From: Oscillospiraceae bacterium
GTDB taxonomy: Bacteria > Bacillota > Clostridia > Oscillospirales > Oscillospiraceae
NCBI GenBank assembly: GCA_017540645.1
Contig: JAFYAQ010000018.1
Location: 1-64,000, forward strand
Direction: 5' to 3'
DNA length: 64,000 nt
The notes under the pieces were generated by a model. That model saw nothing but the letters and a program-made list of their open reading frames with translations. It made no database searches and had not been told where the DNA came from. Below are positions 33,591 to 41,106 of the stretch, piece after piece. How positions within the stretch are numbered: the stretch's first letter is position 1; each line of letters starts with the position of its first letter. The translations under genes and the position numbers were made by a program.

Positions 33591-34160
33591 TCAAGCAGTT
33601 TCGTCATCAAAGAACGCTGTTTTTTTATTTCCGTTCTTTTTGTAGATACGGATCCAGGAAAAATGATTAGGATCGATATCCTCATCTTCAAATTGTTCAA
33701 GTTTTACTGACACACCACAACACTGTGATGCGCTGTTTTTGAAATACGGGGTATACACTAATTCTTCATCCGTGGATTCCTGAGAATCGTAGCCATTCAA
33801 TCTGCTGTCAAAAAGGACGATTTCTTTTTGGCATGATTCGCAAATCGCCTTTACTACTTTTATATTTGCAAAGAATGGTTCCGGAGTAAACTCGATGTAT
33901 TTCTTAAAGAAGAACAACTTCCTAATATATGTGTAGGGTTTTCCATCCTTATCGATTCCACCGTATATGGTATGCCAGCCGGTTTTGGGCTGGCTTTGTT
34001 CGCATTCCATTAACGTCTTTTTTTCTTCCGCAGTGTAACTGTTTTGGACTAATCTAAAAGAGATGCAGCCACAGGTACATTTAATATCAAAAGATACGAC
34101 TTCCTTTGCTGTTCTAATGTTTTTCGCAAAAGGTATTAAATAAGCAGGAACTGCTATCAT
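33591..34160 (-). CDS. Hypothetical Cys-rich protein in AT-rich island
   Basis: A 189-residue protein I do not recognise. It has possible metal-binding cysteine pairs (KCTCGC near residues 28-32, ICESCQ near 109-113 and a CC pair near 154), many aromatic residues (FFFKKYIEF) and an acidic C-terminus. No signal peptide or membrane helix is present. Base composition is much more AT-rich than the surrounding genes, suggesting transfer. Its ATG overlaps the TGA of the upstream HTH remnant (ATGA), so the two were once, or still are, one operon. A role in a mobile element or in defence is possible but not shown. Confidence 0.6.
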   Translation of the reverse strand: MIAVPAYLIPFAKNIRTAKEVVSFDIKCTCGCISFRLVQNSYTAEEKKTLMECEQSQPKTGWHTIYGGIDKDGKPYTYIRKLFFFKKYIEFTPEPFFANIKVVKAICESCQKEIVLFDSRLNGYDSQESTDEELVYTPYFKNSASQCCGVSVKLEQFEDEDIDPNHFSWIRIYKKNGNKKTAFFDDETA

Positions 34161-34364
34161 AGTGCAAAACCGCCCTCCTTGTTTTTCAAATACTTTCCAC
34201 TTATGATTCTTTTGTCAGAAGGCTTTATGGTATCTGTAGGAATTGCCCAGATGGTGCCAAAGTGAACATGCATCAATGCGTCCTTCATTGCAGAGAGTGT
34301 TGATTCTTTGTATTCCAATGCCCCATTTTTCAGCAGCATTTTTAATCGTAATATAGTCATTCAT
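34157..34364 (-). pseudogene. Excisionase-like HTH gene disrupted by a frameshift
   Basis: From the ATG at 34364 the frame reads MNDYITIKNAAEKWGI and QRINTLCNEGRIDA, a MerR/excisionase-type HTH. It then loses homology. A +1 shift at about 34270 restores VHFGTIWAIPTDTIKPSDKR and SGKYLKNK, the usual C-terminal part of these small clostridial HTH proteins. A single extra base explains both halves. The intact 67-residue ORF (ATG at 34360) uses the second frame only and has a meaningless N-terminus. It belongs to the mobile-element scar. Confidence 0.72.
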
Positions 34365-34634
34365 TAGTTGTTCTCCAAGAAAAAACCGTTATTTATAGGT
34401 TAAATCATATCCGATAGTTGGAACAAAATCAATGTTCAGTATCAGTAGAAATGCAATTACATAAAAAACACAAGCGACGGACTTACTACTCCGCCGCCTG
34501 GTAAAAATGTTTTCTGTTTTTCTATACAGCAATGTCAGTGTTGCATACATCCAATCCTATCAGATAGATGCCCGCTGTATTAATGATCCAAACCTTTCTT
34601 ACGAACATCTGCCGAACTGCAGCAGGTCCTTTTC
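34365..34634. other. AT-rich intergenic stretch, no gene seen
   Basis: Right end of the AT-rich island up to the tatD stop at 34635. No supported ORF. AAAACACAAGCGACGGAC near 34468 and GCAGGTCC before tatD show no clear structure, and I see no convincing direct repeats or attachment site. Confidence 0.5.
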
Positions 34635-35402
34635 TTATGCGTCTCCGATCCGAAAGAGCCGCCGGCCGTTTTCCCAGGTGAGGCGCTCCATCTCCTCTTC
34701 GCTGACACCCTTCAGCTCGGCGAGCCGGCGGATCACATAGGGCAGACTGCCGGAATCGTTCCGTCGGCCCCGGAGGGGCTCCGGGGACAGGTAGGGGCTG
34801 TCCGTCTCCACCAGGATCCGGTCCGGAGGGGTCACCGAGAGCACCGCGGCGGCCTTTTTGTTGTTCTTATAGGTCACCGGCCCGTCAAAGCCCAGATACC
34901 AGCCCAGGGCCAGCAGCCGCTCGGCCATCTCCGGACTGCCGGAATAGCAGTGGAACACCCCCCGGAGCCCGGGGTAGTTTTCCACCATGGCCAGACTGTC
35001 CTCGTGGGCCTCCCGGTCGTGGACGATCACCGGCAGGTCCCGCTGGAGAGCCAGGTTCAGCTGCCGCTCGAACATCTCCCGCATCAGGCTTTTGCGCTCC
35101 TTGTCCCAATAGTAGTCCAGGCCGATCTCCCCGATGGCCGCCACCCTGGGGTGGGTGCAGAGCGCCCGGAGCGTGTCCATGCTGGCTTTGTCCCAGCTTG
35201 CCCAGTCCTCCGGGTGCCAGCCCACGGCGGCCCAGACATGGGGATAGCGCTCCGCCAGGGCGATGGCCGAGCGGGAACTCTCCCCGTTGCAGCCGGGGTT
35301 CAGCACCAGCCCCACGCCCCGCTCCGGCAGGGCGGAGAGGACCTGCTCCCGGTCCGGGTCAAAGCGCTTGTCGTCATAGTGGGCATGGGTATCAAAGATC
35401 AT
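34635..35402 (-). CDS. TatD-family metal-dependent hydrolase/DNase
   Basis: A 255-residue TIM-barrel hydrolase. Metal and catalytic motifs are DTHAHYDD (residues 3-10), IGEIGLDYYW, IVHDREAHED, FHCYSG and LVETDSPYLSP. TatD proteins act as 3'-5' exonucleases/AP endonucleases on DNA or in D-aminoacyl-tRNA and RNA processing. It is the last gene of the mutY-LOG-tatD operon; its start overlaps the LOG gene by 11 bases. The C-terminus borders the AT-rich island and is intact (RRLFRIGDA). Confidence 0.93.
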   Translation of the reverse strand: MIFDTHAHYDDKRFDPDREQVLSALPERGVGLVLNPGCNGESSRSAIALAERYPHVWAAVGWHPEDWASWDKASMDTLRALCTHPRVAAIGEIGLDYYWDKERKSLMREMFERQLNLALQRDLPVIVHDREAHEDSLAMVENYPGLRGVFHCYSGSPEMAERLLALGWYLGFDGPVTYKNNKKAAAVLSVTPPDRILVETDSPYLSPEPLRGRRNDSGSLPYVIRRLAELKGVSEEEMERLTWENGRRLFRIGDA

Positions 35403-35943
35403 ATCCGCTCTCCCTTTCCAGATAGTCCAGACACGCGCCGCTGTCCGTAAAGCGGCCGAAGGCCGAGAGCGTCTCCGGACCGGCGAAGCCTTTCTCCACG
35501 CTGGAGGCGATCATATCCACCGCGCTCTGCCAATAGTTTTCCGCGTCCAGCAGGGCCACGGGCTTTGAAAGCTGCCCCAGCAGCCGGAGGGTCAGGACCT
35601 CCAGAACTTCCTCCATGGTGCCCAGCCCTCCCGGCAGGGCGATGAAGGCCTCCGACATCTGGCGCATGATGCTCTTTCTCTCCGCCATGGTGTCCATGTG
35701 CAGCATCCGGGTACAGCCCTCAAACAGCACCCCGGGCCGCCGGAAAAAGTGAGGCGCCACGCCTGTGATCTCGCCGCCCTGCGCCGCCGCGCCCCGGGCC
35801 ACCGCCCCCATCAGACCGTGGGCCCCGCCGCCGAACACCAGCGAATGACCCCGTCGGGCCAGCTCTCTCCCCAGGTCCTCTCCCAGGGCAAAATAGGCCG
35901 GGGCGATATCGTCCCGGGCCGCGCCGAATACGCAGATAGTCAC
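35392..35943 (-). CDS. LOG family protein (TIGR00730)
   Basis: A 183-residue Rossmann-like protein with the LOG signature PGGLGTMEE near residue 104 and the N-terminal ICVFGAARDD and VFGGGAHGLMGAVA. Members are cytokinin riboside 5'-monophosphate phosphoribohydrolases or similar nucleotide N-glycosidases; the bacterial role is often nucleotide housekeeping. It overlaps mutY by 4 bases (ATGA) and tatD by 11, so the three genes are tightly coupled. Confidence 0.92.
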   Translation of the reverse strand: MTICVFGAARDDIAPAYFALGEDLGRELARRGHSLVFGGGAHGLMGAVARGAAAQGGEITGVAPHFFRRPGVLFEGCTRMLHMDTMAERKSIMRQMSEAFIALPGGLGTMEEVLEVLTLRLLGQLSKPVALLDAENYWQSAVDMIASSVEKGFAGPETLSAFGRFTDSGACLDYLERESGYDL

Positions 35944-36932
35944 AGTCCCAGTTCCTCCAATATGTCAAGATAGGGCCGAAAGGCGGTGGGGAAGGCCAGG
36001 GCCCGCCGTTCCTCCCCGGTGACCCAGGTGCAGCCCGGGGCCTCTTCCCGGCAGTCCAGCAGATACCCCTTCATATGCCACTCCACATGGCTGAAGATGT
36101 GCACCGCCTCCCCGCAGGGCCGTCCGCCCTCCGGGGGCTCCGGGATCGTATCGTTTGGCAGCTCCCACAGCCCGGCCAGCAGTCCCTTCGCCGGGCGGCG
36201 GCGCACCGCCGTCTTATCACCGCAGCGCAGCAGCAGTACCCGCCGCTCCTCGATACGCCGGGGCTTTTTTTCCGGCAGGACGGGGTAGAGACTCTCTTCC
36301 CCCGCGGCGTGGGCCAGACAGCGCCCCGCCAGGGGACAGCGTCCGCAGTCCGGCACCCCGGGGGTGCAGACCGTCTCTCCCAGCTCCATCAGGGCGCTGG
36401 TGAAGTCGGCGCAGCGTCCCGCCGGGTAGATGGCGCGCAGCTCCTCCCGAAAGCGGGACTTCACCTTTTCACTGCCCACACATTGGGAAAATCGGCTCAG
36501 CCGGGCCAGGACGCGCAGCACGTTCCCGTCCACCGCCGGCTCCGGCAGCCCGAAGGCGATGGAGGCGATGGCCCCGGCGGTATAGTCCCCGATGCCGGGG
36601 AGGGCCCGCAGTTCCTCCGCGGAACGGGGGAACACCCCGCCGTATTCTTCCACAAGCATTTTGGCGCAGGCGTGGAGATTCCGGGCCCGGGAGTAATAGC
36701 CCAGCCCCTCCCAGAGCTTCAGCACCGTGTCCTCCTCCGCCCCGGCCAGGGCCTCCACCGTGGGCAGAGCGGCCATGAATCGCTGGAAATAGCCCCGGGC
36801 GGCCTCGATCCGGGTCTGCTGGAGCATGATCTCCGAGACCCACACACGGTAAGGGGTGATATCCTGACGCCAGGGCAGTTCCCGGGCGTTTTTTTCATAC
36901 CAGGCCAGCAGCTCCGGCGAAAAGTCCTCCAT
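35940..36932 (-). CDS. mutY: A/G-specific adenine glycosylase
   Basis: A 330-residue base-excision repair enzyme that removes adenine opposite 8-oxoguanine. The N-terminal HhH-GPD domain has WVSEIMLQQTR with the catalytic acid region and LPGIGDYTAGAIAS as the hairpin-helix-hairpin. The [4Fe-4S] ligands are in CTPGVPDCGRCPLAGRC (C-x6-C-x2-C-x5-C). The C-terminal NUDIX-like domain (from about 230) reads 8-oxoG. It is first in the mutY-LOG-tatD operon. GGAGAGGAGG stands before the ATG. Confidence 0.95.
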   Translation of the reverse strand: MEDFSPELLAWYEKNARELPWRQDITPYRVWVSEIMLQQTRIEAARGYFQRFMAALPTVEALAGAEEDTVLKLWEGLGYYSRARNLHACAKMLVEEYGGVFPRSAEELRALPGIGDYTAGAIASIAFGLPEPAVDGNVLRVLARLSRFSQCVGSEKVKSRFREELRAIYPAGRCADFTSALMELGETVCTPGVPDCGRCPLAGRCLAHAAGEESLYPVLPEKKPRRIEERRVLLLRCGDKTAVRRRPAKGLLAGLWELPNDTIPEPPEGGRPCGEAVHIFSHVEWHMKGYLLDCREEAPGCTWVTGEERRALAFPTAFRPYLDILEELGL

Positions 36933-36957
36933 GGGCCTCCTCCTCTCCTTTTGGGGT

Positions 36958-36987
36958 ATTATATAGCCAGGACAGCCCCCTTGGCAA
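36958..36987 (-). promoter_or_regulatory. Sigma-A-type promoter for the mutY operon
   Basis: On the minus strand: TTGCCA (36982-36987), an 18-bp spacer and TATAAT (36958-36963). Its -35 box is 2 bp from the -35 box of the divergent promoter at 36990-37019. Confidence 0.65.
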
Positions 36988-36989
36988 CC

Positions 36990-37019
36990 TTGATTTAGTC
37001 CCCGGGACTATAGTATAAT
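36990..37019 (+). promoter_or_regulatory. Sigma-A-type promoter for the PPC-AlaX-deaminase genes
   Basis: TTGATT (36990-36995), an 18-bp spacer and TATAAT (37014-37019), 31 bp before the ATG at 37051. Confidence 0.65.
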
Positions 37020-37050
37020 GAGAAAAACATGGAAAAAGGAGCTGCATATC

Positions 37051-37491
37051 ATGGAATATCAACGCTTTGGAAATACCGTTTACGCCCGGCTGGACCGGGG
37101 CGAGGATATACTGGAGGACCTGCGGAAGCTGGCCCTGGCGGAGGATATCCGCCTCGCCGCCGTGGTGGGCCTCGGGGCGGTGGACGACTTCACCGTGGGG
37201 GTGTACGACGTGGACACCCGGCAGTACCACTCCCTGCGCTTCACTGGCCCCCACGAGATCACCTCCCTGGTGGGCAGCATCAACACCATGAACGGGGCCT
37301 ACTACAGCCACATCCATTTCAGCGCCGCGGACGTGACCGGCCGTGTGGTGGGCGGGCATTTGAACGCCGCGCGCATCAGCGCCACCGGGGAGCTGACCGT
37401 CACCGTCACCGAGGGAAGCGTGGACCGCTTCAAGGATGAAGCCGTCACCGGGCTGAACCTCTATGCTTTTTCAGAGGGGAAGGCACTGTGA
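37051..37491 (+). CDS. PPC/DUF296 domain protein
   Basis: A 146-residue single-domain protein of the PPC (plants and prokaryotes conserved)/DUF296 family. MEYQRFGNTVYARLDRGEDILEDL, the AAVVGLGAVDDFTVG strand and the HIHFS-like metal site (YYSHIHFSAADVTGRVVGGHL) are typical. Family members form trimers; the bacterial function is unknown, and DNA binding is proposed only for AT-hook plant forms. AAGGAG precedes the ATG at 37051; a longer frame from 37018 is upstream of that site and overlaps the promoter. Its TGA overlaps the GTG of the next gene. Confidence 0.88.
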   Translation: MEYQRFGNTVYARLDRGEDILEDLRKLALAEDIRLAAVVGLGAVDDFTVGVYDVDTRQYHSLRFTGPHEITSLVGSINTMNGAYYSHIHFSAADVTGRVVGGHLNAARISATGELTVTVTEGSVDRFKDEAVTGLNLYAFSEGKAL

Positions 37492-38651
37492 CAGAGAAGC
37501 TTTACGACCTGAACGGCCGGGCCCGGGCCTTCAGCGCCCGGGTACTGTCCTGCGCGGAAAAAGACGGGAAATGGGCGGTGGAACTGGACCGCACCGCCTT
37601 TTTCCCCATGGGCGGCGGCCAGGAGGGGGATCAGGGTATCCTCCATGGCGTCCGGGTCACGGACACGGTGGAAGAAGATGGAAGAATTTACCATCTGTGC
37701 ATCTCGCCTCTGCCGGTGGGCGCCCAGGTGCAGGGGACGCTGGACTGGGAGCTGCGCTTTGCCCGGATGCAGGTCCACTCCGGGGAACACATCGTCTCCG
37801 GCATCGCCCACGGCAAGTGGGGCTGCGAGAACGTGGGCTTCCACATGACCGCGGAGGGAGCGGTGCTGGACTTTGACCGGGAGCTGGACGCCCGGCAGCT
37901 CCGGGAACTGGAGGAGGAGGCCAACCGGGCGGTGTGGGCAAACCTGCCCTTTCGGGTCTGGTATCCCTCTCCGGAGGAGCTGGCGGCCCTGTCCTTCCGG
38001 CAGAAGAAGGAGCTGCGGGGGCCGGTGCGCCTGGTGGAGATCCAGGGGATCGACCGCTGCGCCTGCTGCGCGCCCCATGTGGAGCGCAGCGGGGAGATCG
38101 GCCTGATCCGACTGAGCGACCCCATGCGCCACCGGGGCGGCGTCCGTCTGACGCTCCGGGCCGGCTTGTCCGCCTGGCAGGAGGATTTCCGTCTGGCCCG
38201 GGACGCGGACAGCCTCTGCCGGCTGCTCTCCGCGCCCCGGACAGGGATGCCCGAAGCGGTACAAGCCCTGCAAAAGCGCATGGAGGAGCAAAAAGCGGCC
38301 CTGGCGGCGGCGGAGCGGCGCTATACCGCCCTGCTGCTGGACACGGCCGGGGAGACGGAGGGGGATCTTTGCTTCTTCCTTCCCGCCGAGACCAGCCCCG
38401 CCGCGGCCCGGGAGCTGTGCGAGCAGGGCGGGAGTCGCTGCGGCGGCATCTGCGCCGTGTTCACGGAAAACCCCGCCGGGGGCTGGCGCTACGTGATGGC
38501 CTCCGGGAGCCGTGATCTGCGTGCCGAGAGCCGGGCGCTGAACGCCGCCCTCCGGGGCCGGGGCGGCGGCAGTCCCGGAATGATCCAGGGCAGCGCCGAG
38601 GCCGACAGGGAAGAGATCGGGGCCCTTTTCCACGGGAAACAGATTGGATAG
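37488..38651 (+). CDS. Alanyl-tRNA editing protein (AlaX-like, long form)
   Basis: A 387-residue free-standing homologue of the AlaRS editing and C-terminal domains. Zinc ligands are in VHSGEHIVSG (HxxxH near residue 96) and CACCAPHV (near 190). The C-terminal half (coiled coil near 265-285, then a DHHA1-like part) makes it a long AlaX. It hydrolyses Ser- or Gly-mischarged tRNA-Ala. The start is GTG at 37488, overlapping the TGA of the PPC gene. The next gene starts 13 bp downstream, so a three-gene operon is likely. Confidence 0.9.
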   Translation: MTEKLYDLNGRARAFSARVLSCAEKDGKWAVELDRTAFFPMGGGQEGDQGILHGVRVTDTVEEDGRIYHLCISPLPVGAQVQGTLDWELRFARMQVHSGEHIVSGIAHGKWGCENVGFHMTAEGAVLDFDRELDARQLRELEEEANRAVWANLPFRVWYPSPEELAALSFRQKKELRGPVRLVEIQGIDRCACCAPHVERSGEIGLIRLSDPMRHRGGVRLTLRAGLSAWQEDFRLARDADSLCRLLSAPRTGMPEAVQALQKRMEEQKAALAAAERRYTALLLDTAGETEGDLCFFLPAETSPAAARELCEQGGSRCGGICAVFTENPAGGWRYVMASGSRDLRAESRALNAALRGRGGGSPGMIQGSAEADREEIGALFHGKQIG

Positions 38652-38664
38652 GAGGGATCACTTG

Positions 38665-39933
38665 ATGATCCGATTTTATAACGGCCGGACGCTGACGCTA
38701 CAGGAGGACGAGAGGATCTCCACCGACGAGGTGTGGGTGGAGGGCGAGTGCATCTCCTATGTGGGCCCGGCCCGGGCCGACGCTCCCGCCTTTGAACGGG
38801 AGATCGACCTGCGGGGGGATCTGCTTCTGCCCGGCTTCAAGAACGCCCATGCCCACAGCGCCATGTGCTTTGCCCGCTCCTTTGCGGACGATGTGCCGCT
38901 GCAGGAATGGCTGTTTGACAAGATCTTCCCCATGGAGGCCAGGCTGCAGCCGGAGGATGTGTACGCTCTCACCCGTCTGGCGATCCTGGAGTACCTCTCC
39001 GGAGGCATCACTGCGGCCTTTGATATGTATTTTCACCGCGCCGCCATCGCCCGGGCGGCCATCGACAGCGGCTTTCGCATAGTGCTGTGCGGCGCTCTCT
39101 CCGCCGGGGACGACATCGCCGTGGGCATGGACGACTGCGCCCGCTTCAACGCCCTCCACCCGCTGATCTCCTACTTCCCCGGCATCCACGCGGAATACAC
39201 CTCGGACACCAAAATCCTGGGGGAGATGAGCGAGCTGACCCATGCCTTCCAAAAGCCCTTCTTTGCCCACAATGCGGAGACCGCCCGGGAGGTGGCCGAG
39301 TGTCGGGAGCGCCACGGCTGCACCCCCACGGTGCTGTTTGAGCGCTATGGCCTTTTCGACTACGGCGGCGGCGGCTTCCACTGCGTCCACTTCACGCCGG
39401 AGGACATGGAGATCTTTGCCCGCCGGCAGCTCTGGGCCGTCACCTGTCCCGCGTCCAACGCAAAGCTGGCCAGCGGCATTGCCCCGCTGGGGGAGTTTCG
39501 CCGCCGGGGCATCCCCATGGCCATCGGCACGGACGGGGCCAGCTCCAACAACGCCCTGAATATGTTCCGGGAGATGTACCTTGCCGCGGTGCTGTCAAAG
39601 CTCCGGGAGGGGGACGCCGCCGAGGGGGACGCCGCCCAGATCCTGACCATGGCCTGTCAGGGCAGCGCCAGGGCCATGGGCCTCGGGGACGCGGACAGCA
39701 TCGCCCCCGGCAAACGGGCGGACCTGGTGGTGCTGGACCTGAGCGCGCCGAATATGCAGCCGGAGCATAACATCGTCAAAAACCTGGTGTATGCCGGCTC
39801 CAACCAAAACATCCGTCTGACCATGGTCAACGGCCGGATCCTGTACGAAGACGGGGAGTTTTTCGTGGGGGAGAGCGCCGCGGAGATCCGCCGCCGGGCC
39901 GGAGAGGCCACAAAGCGGCTGACCCAAACCTGA
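38665..39933 (+). CDS. Amidohydrolase, MTA/SAH deaminase-like
   Basis: A 422-residue metal-dependent amidohydrolase (AtzA/TrzN/SsnA type). The barrel ligands are His62/His64 in NAHAHSAM, a His in FAHNAET, HCVHFTPED and the catalytic Asp in GTDGASSNNALN. Sequence style is closest to 5-methylthioadenosine/S-adenosylhomocysteine deaminases, but guanine or cytosine deaminase-like activity cannot be excluded. GGAGGGA lies 7 nt before the ATG. It is the last gene of the operon, followed by a bidirectional terminator. Confidence 0.88.
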   Translation: MIRFYNGRTLTLQEDERISTDEVWVEGECISYVGPARADAPAFEREIDLRGDLLLPGFKNAHAHSAMCFARSFADDVPLQEWLFDKIFPMEARLQPEDVYALTRLAILEYLSGGITAAFDMYFHRAAIARAAIDSGFRIVLCGALSAGDDIAVGMDDCARFNALHPLISYFPGIHAEYTSDTKILGEMSELTHAFQKPFFAHNAETAREVAECRERHGCTPTVLFERYGLFDYGGGGFHCVHFTPEDMEIFARRQLWAVTCPASNAKLASGIAPLGEFRRRGIPMAIGTDGASSNNALNMFREMYLAAVLSKLREGDAAEGDAAQILTMACQGSARAMGLGDADSIAPGKRADLVVLDLSAPNMQPEHNIVKNLVYAGSNQNIRLTMVNGRILYEDGEFFVGESAAEIRRRAGEATKRLTQT

Positions 39934-39969
39934 AAAAGCAGCGCCGGAATGCTCCGGCGCTGCTTTTTT
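39933..39969. terminator. Bidirectional terminator
   Basis: AAAAAGCAGCGCCGG / CCGGCGCTGCTTTTTT with a 6-nt loop between convergent genes. Confidence 0.92.
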
Positions 39970-40735
39970 ACGGCTTCGGCAAAATCTCCGTGGGGTCCAC
40001 GGGCTCTCCGTTTACGCTCATGGCAAAGTGGAGATGGGGCGCGGCCCCGGATTCCGCCATGGCGGTGTGACCCACCGTGCCGATGGGATCCCCCACCTTC
40101 ACCGGATCCCCCACCCGGACCAGGGTCTCGGCGGCCAGATTGGCGTACAGACTGCGCAGGCCGTCGGCGTGGTCGATCTCCACCACGCTGCCCAGAGCCG
40201 TGTCGCTGTATACCGCGGCCACGGTTCCGCCGGCGGTGGCCAGGACCGGGCTGCCCTCCGGGGCGGCGATATCCAGCGCGGTGTGAAGGCGCCAGTCCCC
40301 CATGGTGGCGTCATAGGACAGGGTCTCCGTGCTGCAGCCCCGGTCCACCGGACCGTTTACCGGCCAGAGGCAGTAATCGCTCCGCCCGTACACCATGGCG
40401 TCCGCCTCCACGGCCTCCTCCGTGCCCTCCGCCTGCGTCGACAGCGGCTCCTCCGCCACAGCGGGCGCCGAGGGCTCCGCCATGGCCGGCACGTTGGGCG
40501 GCAGCGGCGTTGCCGTGGGCAGGCTCTCGATCTCCGCCCACATGGCGGGCACCGCCTCCGCAGGGACTGCCTGCGTCTCCTCTTTCTCGCTTGCTTCCTG
40601 CACAGTCCCGCTTCCGCTTGCCAGCAGCCAGATCGACGCCGCGACCAGGCCCGCGCACAGAAGAAGGACTATGTAGAAGCCCTTCCCGGCGAAAAACGCG
40701 TTCATCGCATCGCCGAAGCTGTGCTTGTCTTCCAT
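39968..40735 (-). CDS. spoIIQ: SpoIIQ-like LytM/M23 protein
   Basis: A 255-residue membrane protein. The short cytosolic start MEDKHSFGDAMNAFFAGKG precedes one transmembrane helix (19-38). A Pro/Ala/Glu-rich linker (45-115) leads to a LytM (M23) domain (about 122-250) with His151, Asp155, His234 and His236 as the intact zinc site (HTALD, HLHF). In spore formers SpoIIQ of the forespore pairs with SpoIIIAH of the mother cell to join the two membranes. Clostridial forms keep the full zinc site, as here. The promoter at 40767-40796 matches the sigma-F pattern, which supports the identification. A general cell-wall endopeptidase is the alternative. Confidence 0.82.
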   Translation of the reverse strand: MEDKHSFGDAMNAFFAGKGFYIVLLLCAGLVAASIWLLASGSGTVQEASEKEETQAVPAEAVPAMWAEIESLPTATPLPPNVPAMAEPSAPAVAEEPLSTQAEGTEEAVEADAMVYGRSDYCLWPVNGPVDRGCSTETLSYDATMGDWRLHTALDIAAPEGSPVLATAGGTVAAVYSDTALGSVVEIDHADGLRSLYANLAAETLVRVGDPVKVGDPIGTVGHTAMAESGAAPHLHFAMSVNGEPVDPTEILPKP

Positions 40736-40766
40736 AGTCGACCTCCTCTTTCTTGAGTTGCAAGGT

Positions 40767-40796
40767 TATTTTTTCCACGGAAAAGGAAAAATATAC
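40767..40796 (-). promoter_or_regulatory. Sigma-F-like forespore promoter for spoIIQ
   Basis: On the minus strand: GTATA (40792-40796), exactly 15 bp, then GGAAAAAATA (40767-40776). This fits the B. subtilis sigma-F pattern GYATA-N15-GGNAANANTA at every fixed position. No sigma-A promoter is seen in the same interval. The AGGAGGT ribosome binding site follows at 40741-40747. Confidence 0.72.
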
Positions 40797-40843
40797 CCCG
40801 TCAGGCTTGTTCACAATTTGTTTTCAGAAAAAACATATTCTGT

Positions 40844-40927
40844 TTAGGAACTCTCATGCCTTTTCCTGTAATATGTGAAGCACAGGATGAGCAAACCGAT
40901 ACCTTCTACTATTTCTTTCCCTCTCAT
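40844..40927 (-). CDS. Possible 27-residue small membrane peptide
   Basis: ATG at 40927 behind GGAAGGGAGA, then MRGKEIVEG, a hydrophobic stretch (IGLLILCFTYY) and a basic end (RKRHESS), stop at 40844. The ribosome binding site and a membrane-helix-like pattern make it plausible. It lies between a terminator and the spoIIQ promoter in an otherwise gene-free interval (40797-41106). There is no homology evidence, and it could be chance. Confidence 0.3.
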   Translation of the reverse strand: MRGKEIVEGIGLLILCFTYYRKRHESS

Positions 40928-40994
40928 TTCTCCCTTCCGGCCTCCGTTCCGCCCGCGGTCATCTCTCTCCCGACCGCTAAAACGAACGGAACAA

Positions 40995-41025
40995 GCCGGG
41001 GCCGTTATGGCCCCGGCTTTTTTTG
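40995..41025 (+). terminator. Terminator hairpin with T7 tail in the plus direction
   Basis: AAGCCGGGGCC / GGCCCCGGCTT with a short GTTAT loop, then TTTTTTTG on the plus strand. No plus-strand gene clearly ends here. Confidence 0.75.
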
Positions 41026-41044
41026 CGCGCAAAAAGACAGGAGC

Positions 41045-41081
41045 CCGGAGGAGGCACTTCGTAAGGAAGTGCCTCCTCCGG
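41045..41081. terminator. 16-bp perfect inverted repeat after the membrane protein gene
   Basis: CCGGAGGAGGCACTTC and its exact complement around a GTAAG centre, 26 bp beyond the stop at 41107. On the minus strand CTCCTGTCTTTTTG follows, so it likely ends that transcript. Confidence 0.7.
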
Positions 41082-41106
41082 GGCAACACAATGAATTGAT
41101 ATGCAA

